Assembly (NCBI GenBank): GCA_023415035.1
Contig: JAEZLX010000008.1
Span: 1 to 64,000 of the forward strand
Direction: 5' to 3'
Origin: Pseudomonadota bacterium
GTDB lineage: Bacteria > Pseudomonadota > Gammaproteobacteria > Burkholderiales > Burkholderiaceae_C
Length of the DNA stretch: 64,000 bases
Both the position numbers and the translations under genes were made by a program. The notes under the pieces are model-generated. The model searched no databases and had not been told where the DNA came from. It saw only the letters and a program-made list of their open reading frames with translations. This document shows positions 54,573 through 63,552 of this stretch, in pieces; positions within the stretch are counted from its first letter, which is position 1; every line of letters begins with the position of its first letter.

Positions 54573-56668
54573 TGCAGCCCAACGCGTCCGCCGCGCTGCA
54601 GCCCCTGCGACAGGACCTGCGCCTGTTCGAATCGGGGCCATCCAGCGACGGCTCCCCGGCCTGGGCGATCCAGGACCCGGTGCTCAACCGCTTCTACCGC
54701 ATCGGCTGGCTCGAATACGAGTGCCTGCTGCGCTGGCCCGGCGACCCGGCCCGCATTTCCGAGGACATAGCAGCCAGCACGCCTCTGGCCGTGGACGCAG
54801 AGCAGGTTGAAGACTTCGCGCGCTTTCTCGACCAGCACCAGCTGCTCAAGCCCTCTGCCGCAGGTGTCCAGCGCATGGTCCAGAAGGCGCGCGAACCCGG
54901 CTGGCGGCACTGGCGCTGGTGGCTGCACCACTACCTGTTCATCCGCGTGCCGCTGATCCACCCCGAGCGCTGGCTGCAGCGTCTCGCGCGCCTGCTCGAT
55001 CCGCTGTTTTCGTGGCCGGCGCTGATGTTGCTGCTGCTCGCCAGCCTGACGGGCATCGTGCTCGTGGCACGCCAGTGGGACAGCTTCACCCACAGCGTGA
55101 TGGACCTCCTCACCCCGGGCGGCATCACCGGTTTCGCGCTGGCGCTGGTCGTGTCCAAGACATTGCACGAACTCGGCCATGCACTGGTCGCCACCCGCCT
55201 GGGCGTGCGCGTCGCCCACATGGGTGTCGCCTTCCTTGTGATGTGGCCCATGCTCTACACCGACACGGGCGAGTCATGGCGTCTGCGCTCGCACCGGCAG
55301 CGCCTGGCCATCTCGGTGGCCGGCGTCAGCGTGGAGCTGGCCCTGGCGGGCCTGGCCACGCTCGCCTGGGCCCTCCTCGACGATGGCGCCCTGCGCCAAG
55401 CCGCGCTGTACCTGGCCACTACGGGGTGGGCGCTGTCGCTGGCGCTCAACATCAGCCCGTTCATGCGTTTCGACGGCTACTTCATTCTGTCGGACCTGAT
55501 CGATTTCCCGAACCTGCACGAGCGCGCCGGTGCACACGCCCGCGTCTGGCTGCGGCGCACCCTGCTCGGCCTGACCGATTCCTGGCCGGAGGACCTGCCA
55601 TTGCGCACGCGCCGAGCCCTCGTGGCCTTCGCGCTGACGACCTGGCTGTACCGCGCCGTTGTCTTTCTGGGCATCGCCTGGGCCGTGTACGCGTTTTTCT
55701 TCAAGGCGCTGGGCATCCTGCTGATGCTCGTCGAACTTGTCTGGTTCCTCGCCAAACCCGTATGGTCCGAGGTCCAGGTGTGGCGGCAGCGCTGGCACGA
55801 AGTGGCCCGTGCCCGGCGTCGCTGGCTGTGGGGCGCGTTGCTGGCCTTCATCGGACTGCTCGCCTTTCCGTGGCAAACCGGCATCAGCGCCGAGGGTGTG
55901 GCGCATGCCCATCGCCAGCAATTCGTTTACGCGCCCTTCCCCTCGCGGCTGATGGGCTTGCACGAGGCCGGCCCCGTCAAAGCCGGCACCGTGCTCGCGC
56001 AATTCGATTCCCCCGACCTGGTGGCCCGCGAGCAGCGCTCGCAGGCCCTGATCGACGCGCTGCGCCGACAGCTTGACGGTCTCATGGACGTCAGCGGCGG
56101 CATCGCCCAGGAACGCGCCACGCTGCAGCGCCTGCACGAGCAGCTGGCCGAGCGCGAATCCGTGCGCCAGGAGATCGCCCGCCTGAGCATCCAGGCGGAG
56201 TTCGACGGCCAGTGGCGCGATGTCGATCCGATGTTGCGCCCCGGGGGATGGCTGGGCACACGCGCTCCCGTCGGCGTGCTGATCGACACGTCCTCATGGG
56301 TCGTCGATGCCTATGTGGACCAGCGCACGGTCCATCGTATCGAGCCGGGCGCACGCGCCCGGTTCCTGCCCGAAGGCAGCGTCCGTGCACTCGACGCCGA
56401 GGTCATCTCGGTCGATTCCACGCGCGCGCAACGCCTGCTGCACCCGATGCTCGACACGCGCCACGGCGGCCACATCAGTACCGTACCCGGCGACCAGGGA
56501 GCCACGCCGGGCGATCACCTGTTCCGCGTGCGACTGCGCCTCGCGGAAGCCCCGCCCCATGCGAGGGAAACCCGGGGGCAGGCCCGCATCGAGGGCGCCC
56601 CGCAAAGCGCCCTCGTCAATGCCTTCAAGGCTGCCGCTGCGGTGGTGGTGCGAGAAAGCGGGTTCTGA
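54572..56668 (+). CDS. M50 (site-2 protease-like) membrane protein fused to an adaptor domain
   Basis: The 698-residue protein has an N-terminal cytoplasmic domain of about 120 residues with a winged-helix, PqqD-like look (FYRIGWLEYECLLRW). A multi-span M50 core follows with HELGH at 199-203 and NISPFMRFDG at 293-302, the two metal-ligand motifs of site-2 proteases. From about residue 425 it has a HlyD-like periplasmic part (FPSRLMGLHEAGPVKAGTVL, then helices, then VVDAYVDQRTVHRIEPG). All zinc ligands appear intact. It is probably the inner-membrane component of the adhesin exporter. The frame upstream of 54572 is a shadow in the preceding gene. Confidence 0.85.
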   Translation: MQPNASAALQPLRQDLRLFESGPSSDGSPAWAIQDPVLNRFYRIGWLEYECLLRWPGDPARISEDIAASTPLAVDAEQVEDFARFLDQHQLLKPSAAGVQRMVQKAREPGWRHWRWWLHHYLFIRVPLIHPERWLQRLARLLDPLFSWPALMLLLLASLTGIVLVARQWDSFTHSVMDLLTPGGITGFALALVVSKTLHELGHALVATRLGVRVAHMGVAFLVMWPMLYTDTGESWRLRSHRQRLAISVAGVSVELALAGLATLAWALLDDGALRQAALYLATTGWALSLALNISPFMRFDGYFILSDLIDFPNLHERAGAHARVWLRRTLLGLTDSWPEDLPLRTRRALVAFALTTWLYRAVVFLGIAWAVYAFFFKALGILLMLVELVWFLAKPVWSEVQVWRQRWHEVARARRRWLWGALLAFIGLLAFPWQTGISAEGVAHAHRQQFVYAPFPSRLMGLHEAGPVKAGTVLAQFDSPDLVAREQRSQALIDALRRQLDGLMDVSGGIAQERATLQRLHEQLAERESVRQEIARLSIQAEFDGQWRDVDPMLRPGGWLGTRAPVGVLIDTSSWVVDAYVDQRTVHRIEPGARARFLPEGSVRALDAEVISVDSTRAQRLLHPMLDTRHGGHISTVPGDQGATPGDHLFRVRLRLAEAPPHARETRGQARIEGAPQSALVNAFKAAAAVVVRESGF

Positions 56669-56689
56669 CCACCGACCGCCGGAGACACA

Positions 56690-57667
56690 TCAGTTCAGCG
56701 TGATGTTCGCCTGACGGATGACCTCGCGCCACTTTTTCGACTCTTCGGCTACGAAGCGCTGCAACTCGTCGGGCGTCGATCCGGTCGCGGACATGCCCTT
56801 CGCGGCCGTGCTGGCCTTGAACTCCTCATCGGACAGCACCGCATTGACCATACCGCTGAGCTTTTTCACATCCGCCGGCTTCATCCCACTGGGAGCGAAC
56901 AGCGCGATCCAGGTCATGGCCTCGTAACCCGGGTATCCGGACTCAGCAACGGTCGGCACTGACGGGAGCGCGGAAGGACGGGCCTTGCCCGTGGTTGCCA
57001 GCGGCACGATACGCCCTGCCTCGATCAGCGGCATCGCGGCGGTCAAGTCGAGAAAGCCGGCATCCACGCGGCCACCAGAGATGTCCTGCAGCGCCCCGGG
57101 CGTTCCGCTGTAGGGAATGTTGAGCATGAAGATGTTGGCCTTGTGCTTGAACATTTCCCCGGCCAGGTGGTGGCTGGTCCCCCTTCCGTTGGTGGCATAG
57201 GTCAGTTGTCCGGGCTTTTCCTTCGCCCGGCGCACCAGCTCCTGCAGCGAGGTAATGCCGGACTGCTTGCTGGCCACGATCACCACCGGCGCCTCGGCCA
57301 TCATCGACACTCCAGCCAGATCCCTGTCCGGTTGATAGCCCAGGTTTCGATAAAGCTCCGGATTGATGGTCATGGCGCCCGTCACCCCGACCAGCAGGGT
57401 ATATCCGTCGGCCGGCGCCTTGACGACATGGCCCGTTGCCAGGTTGCCTGCCGCGCCCGGCTTGTTCTCCACAACGAAAGTGCCCTTGCCCCTGGTCTGC
57501 AGTTTCTCGGCCAGCTCGCGGGCAACAGCATCAGCCGACCCCCCCGGGGGGAACGGGAGCACGAGCTTGACCGGACGCTCCGGGTAGGACTGTGCCACGG
57601 AAGCCAGTGAAGCCGTCATTGCCACAGCCGCCAAGCACAGTTGCAGGGCTTTCGAGAGTTTTTTCAT
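56690..57667 (-). CDS. Bug/TctC-family tripartite transporter substrate-binding protein
   Basis: The 325-residue periplasmic protein has a signal ending ASVAQS, then YPERPVKLVLPFPPGGSADAVAR, GAAGNLATGHVVKAPADGYTLL and the C-terminal features of Bug proteins. These bind small carboxylated or aromatic metabolites. ATG at 57667 has a perfect AAGGAG site. No TctAB membrane genes are nearby, which is common for Bug proteins. It is the last gene of the leftward monooxygenase/esterase cluster. Confidence 0.92.
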   Translation of the reverse strand: MKKLSKALQLCLAAVAMTASLASVAQSYPERPVKLVLPFPPGGSADAVARELAEKLQTRGKGTFVVENKPGAAGNLATGHVVKAPADGYTLLVGVTGAMTINPELYRNLGYQPDRDLAGVSMMAEAPVVIVASKQSGITSLQELVRRAKEKPGQLTYATNGRGTSHHLAGEMFKHKANIFMLNIPYSGTPGALQDISGGRVDAGFLDLTAAMPLIEAGRIVPLATTGKARPSALPSVPTVAESGYPGYEAMTWIALFAPSGMKPADVKKLSGMVNAVLSDEEFKASTAAKGMSATGSTPDELQRFVAEESKKWREVIRQANITLN

Positions 57668-57722
57668 GGTTGTCTCCTTGTGAATTCGCAAGCAAGAAAT
57701 TCCAGCCTTGGTTGATCGGTGT

Positions 57723-59705
57723 TCATGCGCACACGTGATCTGCCGGTTCGAAGTCCGCGGTCAGTTTCCAGTAGTCATTCAGCCCGAACGGCCAGGTCTG
57801 CGAAGCCCTGCCTTTCGAGTTCTTGTACCAGCTCGTGGTGGAGGCCACGCCCCACGCCTTTGTGTCGTTCCCGCGGTCGATGTATGCGTTGTAGGCGTGA
57901 TAGGGCGCTTCCCGGCAATCGACCGACCTGAATCCATTGGCCACCAGATGTTTGATCACGCGCAGCGCATACTCGACCTGGCACTCGGAAAAGAAGATCG
58001 CGCTGCCGTTGACCACCACACCGGTGTTCGGGCCACTGGTCATGAACAGGTTCGGGAAACCCGGCACGGAAATGCCCCGGTATGCCCGGCAGTCACCATC
58101 CCAGAAGGCATGCAGATCCTGCCCTCCCTTGCCCGTGATCCTGAGCGGGAACAGGAAGTCGGCCGCCTTGAACCCCGTAGCGCAGATCAGCACATCCACC
58201 GGATGCTCGCGGCCATCCTTCGTGACGATGGCATCGGCCGTCAGGTGCGAGATGTGGTCTGTCACGAGATCCACATTGTCGCTCTTGAGCATCTCGGCCC
58301 ACATGCCGTTGTCCCGCAACATGCGCTTGGCACCGGGCGGATAGTCCGGGATCACCTTTTCCAACAGGTCGGGGCGATCGGCAAACTGCTTCTGCAGTTC
58401 GGCCAGACACTCCAGCCGCAAAGCCTCGTTGGCCTCGCTGACCGATACCGGATGCTTCCACGCGGGGTCCACCTCGACCAGGTGCAGACGACCTTCCACG
58501 CCGATCCAGACCTGCCAGAAGCGGAACCACCGACCGTAGAACGGCACATGCTTCAGAAGCCATTGCATCCCGGGCTTCAGGTCGTCGTGGTAAGTGGGCG
58601 TCGGCAACATCCACGGCGGATTTCGCTGGAACACCGACAGTTTTTCGACCGACTTGTAGATCTCCGGTCCGATCTGGAAGGCACTTGCCCCAGTGCCGAT
58701 CAGGGCAACCCGCTTGCCCTCCAGGCTGATGCCCTTGCGCCATGCCGCAGAGTGGACCACCTCGCCCTTGAACTCCGACAAACCCTCGAAGTCGGGAATG
58801 CTCGGCCGGTTGAGCAGGCCCATCGCCGTGATGACGAAGTTGAACTTCTCCTCCGAGACGGTTCCGCTCCTGTGGCGGCTTCTCACCACCCAGCACGCGT
58901 CGCTCTCGTCGAAGGTCAGCGACTCCACTTCCGTCTCCAGCCGCAGGTGGGACCGGATTCCCGCGCGCTCCACGACATCCAGGATATACCGGAGGATCTC
59001 GGGCTGCTCGGAGAACTGCTGCGGCCAGTCCTGCTTCTGGGCGAATGACAGGCTGTAAGCGAAATTCGGCGTATCCAGGCGACACCCCGGATAGGTGTTC
59101 TCCCACCACACGCCACCGACTTCGCTGTTCTTCTCGAAGACCGTGAAGTCCAGCCCGGCCTGCTTGAGCCTGTACGCCGCCGTGATCCCGGCGAAGCCGG
59201 ACCCGATGACTGCCACGCGGAGCCCCGCTGCCGCAGGAAAGTCGCTCACATCCCAGCCTGGCGCACCCGCGTCCTCGTGCAGACTCAGTTCGTGGCGCAG
59301 CAGGTCGAAGTATTCGTCGCTGCCCGGCTTGACCAGGAAGCTCACGATGCGGTCCAGCATCTGCTTGGACAACTGGCCAGCCGGAGGGCTACCTGCATCG
59401 CGATACCGGATCAGTGCCTGAACGGCCACCTGGCGCGCCTTCTTCTGCGCTTCAAGGGACATGCCACCCTGGGGGGCGATCCGCGCCGTCATGGACGGGG
59501 ATGGCGGTTTCAGGTCATCTGCCAGCAGAGCCTCGTCTCCTGTCAGCATCGCCAACGCCGCGAGCAGGGCTGGCAGTTCCGCATCCTTCACGGCCGCTTC
59601 GATTTGCGCATCGTCGGCGTCGATGGGCGCAACTCGATCGAAATCCTTGAGCGAGCCTGCCTGTGGCGTGGTGAACGGGTGGTCTTTGGTTGAAACGTGA
59701 TCCAT
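57723..59705 (-). CDS. Flavin-containing Baeyer-Villiger monooxygenase, HapE-like
   Basis: The 660-residue protein has an N-terminal extension of about 160 residues, then GSGFAG for FAD, FKGEVVHSAAWRKG matching the Baeyer-Villiger fingerprint FxGxxxHxxxW, and GTGASA for NADPH. The extension is typical of the 4-hydroxyacetophenone monooxygenase group. It would insert oxygen next to a carbonyl to form an ester or lactone. The neighbouring carboxylesterase gene supports such a pathway. The true ketone substrate is unknown. Confidence 0.88.
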   Translation of the reverse strand: MDHVSTKDHPFTTPQAGSLKDFDRVAPIDADDAQIEAAVKDAELPALLAALAMLTGDEALLADDLKPPSPSMTARIAPQGGMSLEAQKKARQVAVQALIRYRDAGSPPAGQLSKQMLDRIVSFLVKPGSDEYFDLLRHELSLHEDAGAPGWDVSDFPAAAGLRVAVIGSGFAGITAAYRLKQAGLDFTVFEKNSEVGGVWWENTYPGCRLDTPNFAYSLSFAQKQDWPQQFSEQPEILRYILDVVERAGIRSHLRLETEVESLTFDESDACWVVRSRHRSGTVSEEKFNFVITAMGLLNRPSIPDFEGLSEFKGEVVHSAAWRKGISLEGKRVALIGTGASAFQIGPEIYKSVEKLSVFQRNPPWMLPTPTYHDDLKPGMQWLLKHVPFYGRWFRFWQVWIGVEGRLHLVEVDPAWKHPVSVSEANEALRLECLAELQKQFADRPDLLEKVIPDYPPGAKRMLRDNGMWAEMLKSDNVDLVTDHISHLTADAIVTKDGREHPVDVLICATGFKAADFLFPLRITGKGGQDLHAFWDGDCRAYRGISVPGFPNLFMTSGPNTGVVVNGSAIFFSECQVEYALRVIKHLVANGFRSVDCREAPYHAYNAYIDRGNDTKAWGVASTTSWYKNSKGRASQTWPFGLNDYWKLTADFEPADHVCA

Positions 59706-59779
59706 TGCCTGTCTTTGCTAGGATGAAGGTATGGCGACACTGTCATCGCCCCGGGAAACTGGCGGCTCTGCTAAAGGGC

Positions 59780-61054
59780 TCACCGCTGGATGTTGAAAGC
59801 TTGGAGGTAGGGGCTTGCGGGCCACTCGGGCGCCTCGCCCCGCATGAACGCCAGCCATGACTGCTGCACGCGCTGACTGACCGGGATTGCCCCGGCGCTG
59901 TCCAATCCTTGCAGCATCGGTGCCTGGGCAAATGCGGACCAGTTCCCGAACACGAACGGCAGCTCCACGCAGTGGCAAGCCCCTATGGCATCGGAAGGCG
60001 CAACGTCAAAGCGGTATTCCCAGGCACGCCGACCTGCTGCCCTTGCAGCGGTGGCCCATTGGCGCGAAGGTTCAAAAAACAGTGCATTCCCGGCGCGAAC
60101 AGCCTCGTCGCCCGGGACATGCCCGGGGAATGCCAGCATTTCGTCGCGGTTCGTGCCAACGAGCACATCGGCCTTGTCCGCCACGGATATCCATGAAAAG
60201 TCATCCGGCAGGATCCCGCCATCGGACACCGGACAGAACAGGCCGTGGCCATCTCCCGCGGCTGCCAGACTCCGCCGGACTTCCGTGGCCTGTTGGGCCT
60301 GCAGCAGTGCCTCGACAGGCAACCGGCGTGCCTCGTCCGCGGTCCGGGCACCCGCCGCTCGCAGCAACGTATTCCCGATGTCCTTTGCGACCTCGGCCCG
60401 TCTCGGGCAGCGCCCGAACGGACCGCTTTGCAGGATGACCCTGGCAGCGGGCACGCCTGCAGCCAACAGGCCCGCCACATTCACGGCTCCCGCTGACTGG
60501 CCCATCAGCGTGAGCGAAGCGGGATCCCCGCCGAATGCACCGATGTGATCGGTGACCCACCGGATCGCCAAGAACAGGTCCTGCAGACCCAGGTTGGGCG
60601 CAATGCCGTCGGCACACAGCCACCCCAACGGTCCAAGACGGTAATTGACAGACACCACAACGACTCCGCCCGCGGCGCACAGCCCTGCCCCGTCATACCA
60701 AGGGAGCGAGCTGCCACCGCTTTGCCAAGCACCTCCATGGATCCAGACGACCACGGGAAGCGCCCGGTCATGACGCTCCGGCGCCCAGACTGTCAGATGA
60801 AGGCAGTCTTCCGACTGCCTTGCCCGCATGTCACCGATCACGTTCCTGAGCAGCGAAGCCGTTTGCGGCGCCACCGGACCCGGTTCACGGGCGTCCACCA
60901 GCCCTTCGGGCACGAGTGCCACCGGAGGGGAAAAGCGGAGATCGCCAACAGGTGCCCTGGCATACCGGATGCCCGCGAACCGCCTCACGCCCTGCTCGCA
61001 CGTGCCGATCAGTTCCGCGTTGCCCAAGCGAAGGCGAACGGTTTCCGCCATCAC
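59780..61054 (-). CDS. Type B carboxylesterase
   Basis: The 424-residue esterase shows the oxyanion motif VWIHGGAWQSGG, the nucleophile in LMGQSAGAVN, the acidic residue in VGTNRDEML and the histidine region GACHCVELPFVFGN, so all three catalytic residues seem present. It would hydrolyse an ester, most simply the product of the monooxygenase encoded 74 bases downstream. At 424 residues it is shorter than typical type B esterases of about 500. The first two codons are both ATG. It is divergent from the LysR gene. Confidence 0.87.
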   Translation of the reverse strand: MMAETVRLRLGNAELIGTCEQGVRRFAGIRYARAPVGDLRFSPPVALVPEGLVDAREPGPVAPQTASLLRNVIGDMRARQSEDCLHLTVWAPERHDRALPVVVWIHGGAWQSGGSSLPWYDGAGLCAAGGVVVVSVNYRLGPLGWLCADGIAPNLGLQDLFLAIRWVTDHIGAFGGDPASLTLMGQSAGAVNVAGLLAAGVPAARVILQSGPFGRCPRRAEVAKDIGNTLLRAAGARTADEARRLPVEALLQAQQATEVRRSLAAAGDGHGLFCPVSDGGILPDDFSWISVADKADVLVGTNRDEMLAFPGHVPGDEAVRAGNALFFEPSRQWATAARAAGRRAWEYRFDVAPSDAIGACHCVELPFVFGNWSAFAQAPMLQGLDSAGAIPVSQRVQQSWLAFMRGEAPEWPASPYLQAFNIQR

Positions 61055-61208
61055 GATGCGCTACCGCCGTATCGCTGCACAGGCGTGACCGCCCCGGCTT
61101 CGGGCGCAGCCCCGAGCCTCTCGGCGCACAACAAGTCAACGAACACAAGGAGTGGTTTCACTGTGGATCCAGAGCGGTTTGGTCATGTCTGGCCCGCATT
61201 GGATTCAC

Positions 61209-61233
61209 TTTTCCTTCATTCGTAAATGGAAAA
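61209..61233. promoter_or_regulatory. Dyad in the LysR-esterase divergent promoter region
   Basis: TTTTCC-TT-CATT-CGTA-AATG-GAAAA forms an imperfect inverted repeat 28 bases before the LysR start and within the divergent promoter gap (61055-61260). LysR-type regulators bind such dyads. Assignment is by position. Confidence 0.35.
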
Positions 61234-61260
61234 ATTTGCGATCACTTATGATGCTTTTTC

Positions 61261-62187
61261 ATGAATGCAAGCAAAGCACGTTACTCGGCCCTCACTGTCA
61301 AGCAGCTGCGAGCTTTCGTGGCCGTGTATCAGATGCGCGGACTCAGTGCCGCGGCTTCCCAGCTGTTTGTCACGCAGTCGGCGGTCAGCGTCCTGATCCG
61401 GCAAATGGAGCAAGAACTGGGGGTCCGTCTGTTTGACCGCACGACGCGGTCGCTGCAGCCGACACCGGCTGCCGACGAAGCCATTGATGTTGCCCAGCGC
61501 GTGCTCAGGGACATTGATTCACTGGGAGCCGGTCTGAGCGACCTCTCGGCGTTGCGGCGCGGGAGGTTGACCATCGCCTGCACGCCGACGCTCGCACGCA
61601 TCCTGCTGCCCGAGGCCATCAGCGAGTTCGTTCAGCTGTATCCCGATATCCACGTGGACATCGACGACTGTGCTCCGGACCAGTTCATTTCCCGACTGGT
61701 ATCCGAGCACGCGGACTTCGGGCTTGGCACACCGGACACCGCCGGTGATGGCGTGCAGATGCTGCGCCTCATGAACGACCATCTGAGCGTCGTCTGCCGC
61801 ACCGATGACCCCTTCGCGCAACGCAAGTCCATCCGCTGGAAGGAGCTGGCAGGTGTTCCTGTCACGACCGTCCGGCCTGGCTACGGTGTCCGCCCGCTGA
61901 TCGATCAATCCGCCGCACGCGCAGGCATACGCCTGAACATCGCACACGAGGTGGCGCTGCTATCGACCGCGCTATGGATGACATCCTGCGGCATGGGACC
62001 ATCCGTGATGCCCGCCGCCTACGTGAAGTACTCGCACGACCCCCGTCTGGTTAGCCGGCCACTGGTCGGCCCCAAGGTCTCGCGTGACATCCATGTGCTC
62101 GTCAAGTCCGGGCGGTCCCTGTCCCCGGCCGCCAAGCGGTTCGTGCAGGTTCTCAAGGCGAGTCTTGGCTCCCCGCAGGTCGCCTAG
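61261..62187 (+). CDS. LysR-family transcriptional regulator
   Basis: The 308-residue protein has an N-terminal winged helix-turn-helix (LTVKQLRAFVAVYQMRGLSA, SQLFVTQSAVSVLIRQME) and a periplasmic-binding-like effector domain starting at about residue 95 (GRLTIACTPTLARILLPEAI). It is divergent from the esterase-monooxygenase-Bug cluster and probably controls it in response to a pathway compound. Confidence 0.9.
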   Translation: MNASKARYSALTVKQLRAFVAVYQMRGLSAAASQLFVTQSAVSVLIRQMEQELGVRLFDRTTRSLQPTPAADEAIDVAQRVLRDIDSLGAGLSDLSALRRGRLTIACTPTLARILLPEAISEFVQLYPDIHVDIDDCAPDQFISRLVSEHADFGLGTPDTAGDGVQMLRLMNDHLSVVCRTDDPFAQRKSIRWKELAGVPVTTVRPGYGVRPLIDQSAARAGIRLNIAHEVALLSTALWMTSCGMGPSVMPAAYVKYSHDPRLVSRPLVGPKVSRDIHVLVKSGRSLSPAAKRFVQVLKASLGSPQVA

Positions 62188-62234
62188 CGCGGTCACTGCG
62201 GGAGGCCGTGCCGGCCACGGTGATTCACTCAACC

Positions 62235-62256
62235 GTCACGGACTGGTTTTGCTAGT
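62235..62256 (+). repeat. 22-bp direct repeat, left copy
   Basis: The sequence starting GTCACGGACTGG and ending GCTAGT is identical to 63576-63597. The two copies flank the IS30-family element but lie 115 and 23 bases from its composite ends, so they are not a simple target duplication. Confidence 0.8.
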
Positions 62257-62371
62257 GGGTTTTTCATTTTGCGGGGAGTCCTGACAACGGCGACGCGGGA
62301 TGTATGCCGCTTGCCCCTTCGACTTGGCAGCATACGACAAGCTTCCTCCCATCTCTGGACAGCTGAAGCTC

Positions 62372-62424
62372 GGCGGAGTCAAGCACCAAGTGCAACACCG
62401 ATTTATTGAATTGAGGAATTGGGT
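62372..62424 (-). repeat. Solo inverted right end of the IS, abutting its left end
   Basis: These 53 bases are an exact inverted copy of 63500-63552, which covers the last codons of the transposase and the right terminal repeat. The fragment touches the IS left end at 62425 with no base between, giving perfect 53-bp terminal inverted repeats for the composite 62372-63552. Confidence 0.9.
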
Positions 62425-63552
62425 GGCGGAATCAATAATCAAGTGCAACACCCAACCGGTAAGGTACCGCGATGGGCAAGCACTACGAACAACTGGCGGC
62501 TGCAGAGCGGGCAGCGATCATGATGATGAAGGCGGACAACTGCTCGGCGCGGCAGATCGCTGTGAGGCTGCGCCGGGCGCCTTCGACCATCACCGGCGAA
62601 CTCAAGCGCTTTGCCTCCTGGCCGGATCGACCTGCGTCGCTGGCCAACTCCCCTGCAGCCTATGACGCCCGCGCCGCCAGTCTGCGTGCCCGGCGCGCCC
62701 GCTTCAAATGCCGCAAACGCGCCAAGCTGGCCACCGACACCGTGCTCTTTGGTGTGGTTCACCACTTCCTGGCCCAGGGTTGGTCGCCCTCGCAGATCGC
62801 GGGCACACTCAAGCTCATGTGGCCCGATGAACCCCAGCGCACCGTTTCGCACGAAACCATCTACACCTGCATCTACGCCATGCCCAAGGGCGAGTTGCGT
62901 AAAGACCTGATCGCCTGTCTGCGCCGCGCCAAGTCCAAGCGCATGCAGCGCAGCCGGGGTGAGGATCGCAGGGGCCAGATGCCCGATCTGTTGAGCATCC
63001 ATGTGCGCCCGCCCGAGGCCAACGACCGGGCCTTCCCCGGGCACTGGGAGGGCGATCTCATCAAGGGTGCGGGCAACCGTTCGGCCGTGGGCGTGCTGGT
63101 CGAGCGCAGCTCTCGCCTGGTGATGCTGATCAAGCTGGCCGATGCGACAGCCGCCTCTGCCCTGGAAGGCTTCACGGCCAAGCTGCGCAGCATTGCCGAA
63201 CCGATGCGCCAGACCCTGACCTACGACCAGGGCAAGGAAATGGCGCGCCATGCCGAACTGACGGCCAACACCGGCGTGATGGTGTACTTCTGTGACCCGC
63301 ACAGCCCGTGGCAGCGTGGCTCCTGCGAGAACACCAACGGGCTGATCCGCCAGTACCTGCCCAAAGGCACCGACCTGTCCGTCCACAGCCAGGCGCAGCT
63401 CGATGCGATTGCCGACCTGCTCAACAACCGCCCGCGCGCCGTCCACGGCTTCTACCCGCCGATCGTCGTCTACAAGGCCATGTTGGACAAGCTCAATCAA
63501 CCCAATTCCTCAATTCAATAAATCGGTGTTGCACTTGGTGCTTGACTCCGCC
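62425..63552 (+). mobile_element. IS30-family insertion sequence
   Basis: The 1128-bp element has imperfect 28-bp terminal inverted repeats (62425-62452 and 63525-63552, 24 of 28 matching, outer ends GGCGGA) and a single transposase gene. The right repeat begins just after the transposase stop. The size and gene type fit IS30. No short target duplication is obvious because of the extra end on the left. Confidence 0.88.
62472..63521 (+). CDS. IS30-family DDE transposase
   Basis: The 349-residue protein has an N-terminal helix-turn-helix (MMKADNCSARQIAVRLRRAP), and a DDE catalytic core with HWEGDLIKG, LTYDQGKEMARH and SPWQRGSCENTNGLIRQYLP, typical of IS30. The frame is intact, so the element may be active. 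The start at 62472 is 20 bases inside the left repeat. Confidence 0.95.
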   Translation: MGKHYEQLAAAERAAIMMMKADNCSARQIAVRLRRAPSTITGELKRFASWPDRPASLANSPAAYDARAASLRARRARFKCRKRAKLATDTVLFGVVHHFLAQGWSPSQIAGTLKLMWPDEPQRTVSHETIYTCIYAMPKGELRKDLIACLRRAKSKRMQRSRGEDRRGQMPDLLSIHVRPPEANDRAFPGHWEGDLIKGAGNRSAVGVLVERSSRLVMLIKLADATAASALEGFTAKLRSIAEPMRQTLTYDQGKEMARHAELTANTGVMVYFCDPHSPWQRGSCENTNGLIRQYLPKGTDLSVHSQAQLDAIADLLNNRPRAVHGFYPPIVVYKAMLDKLNQPNSSIQ

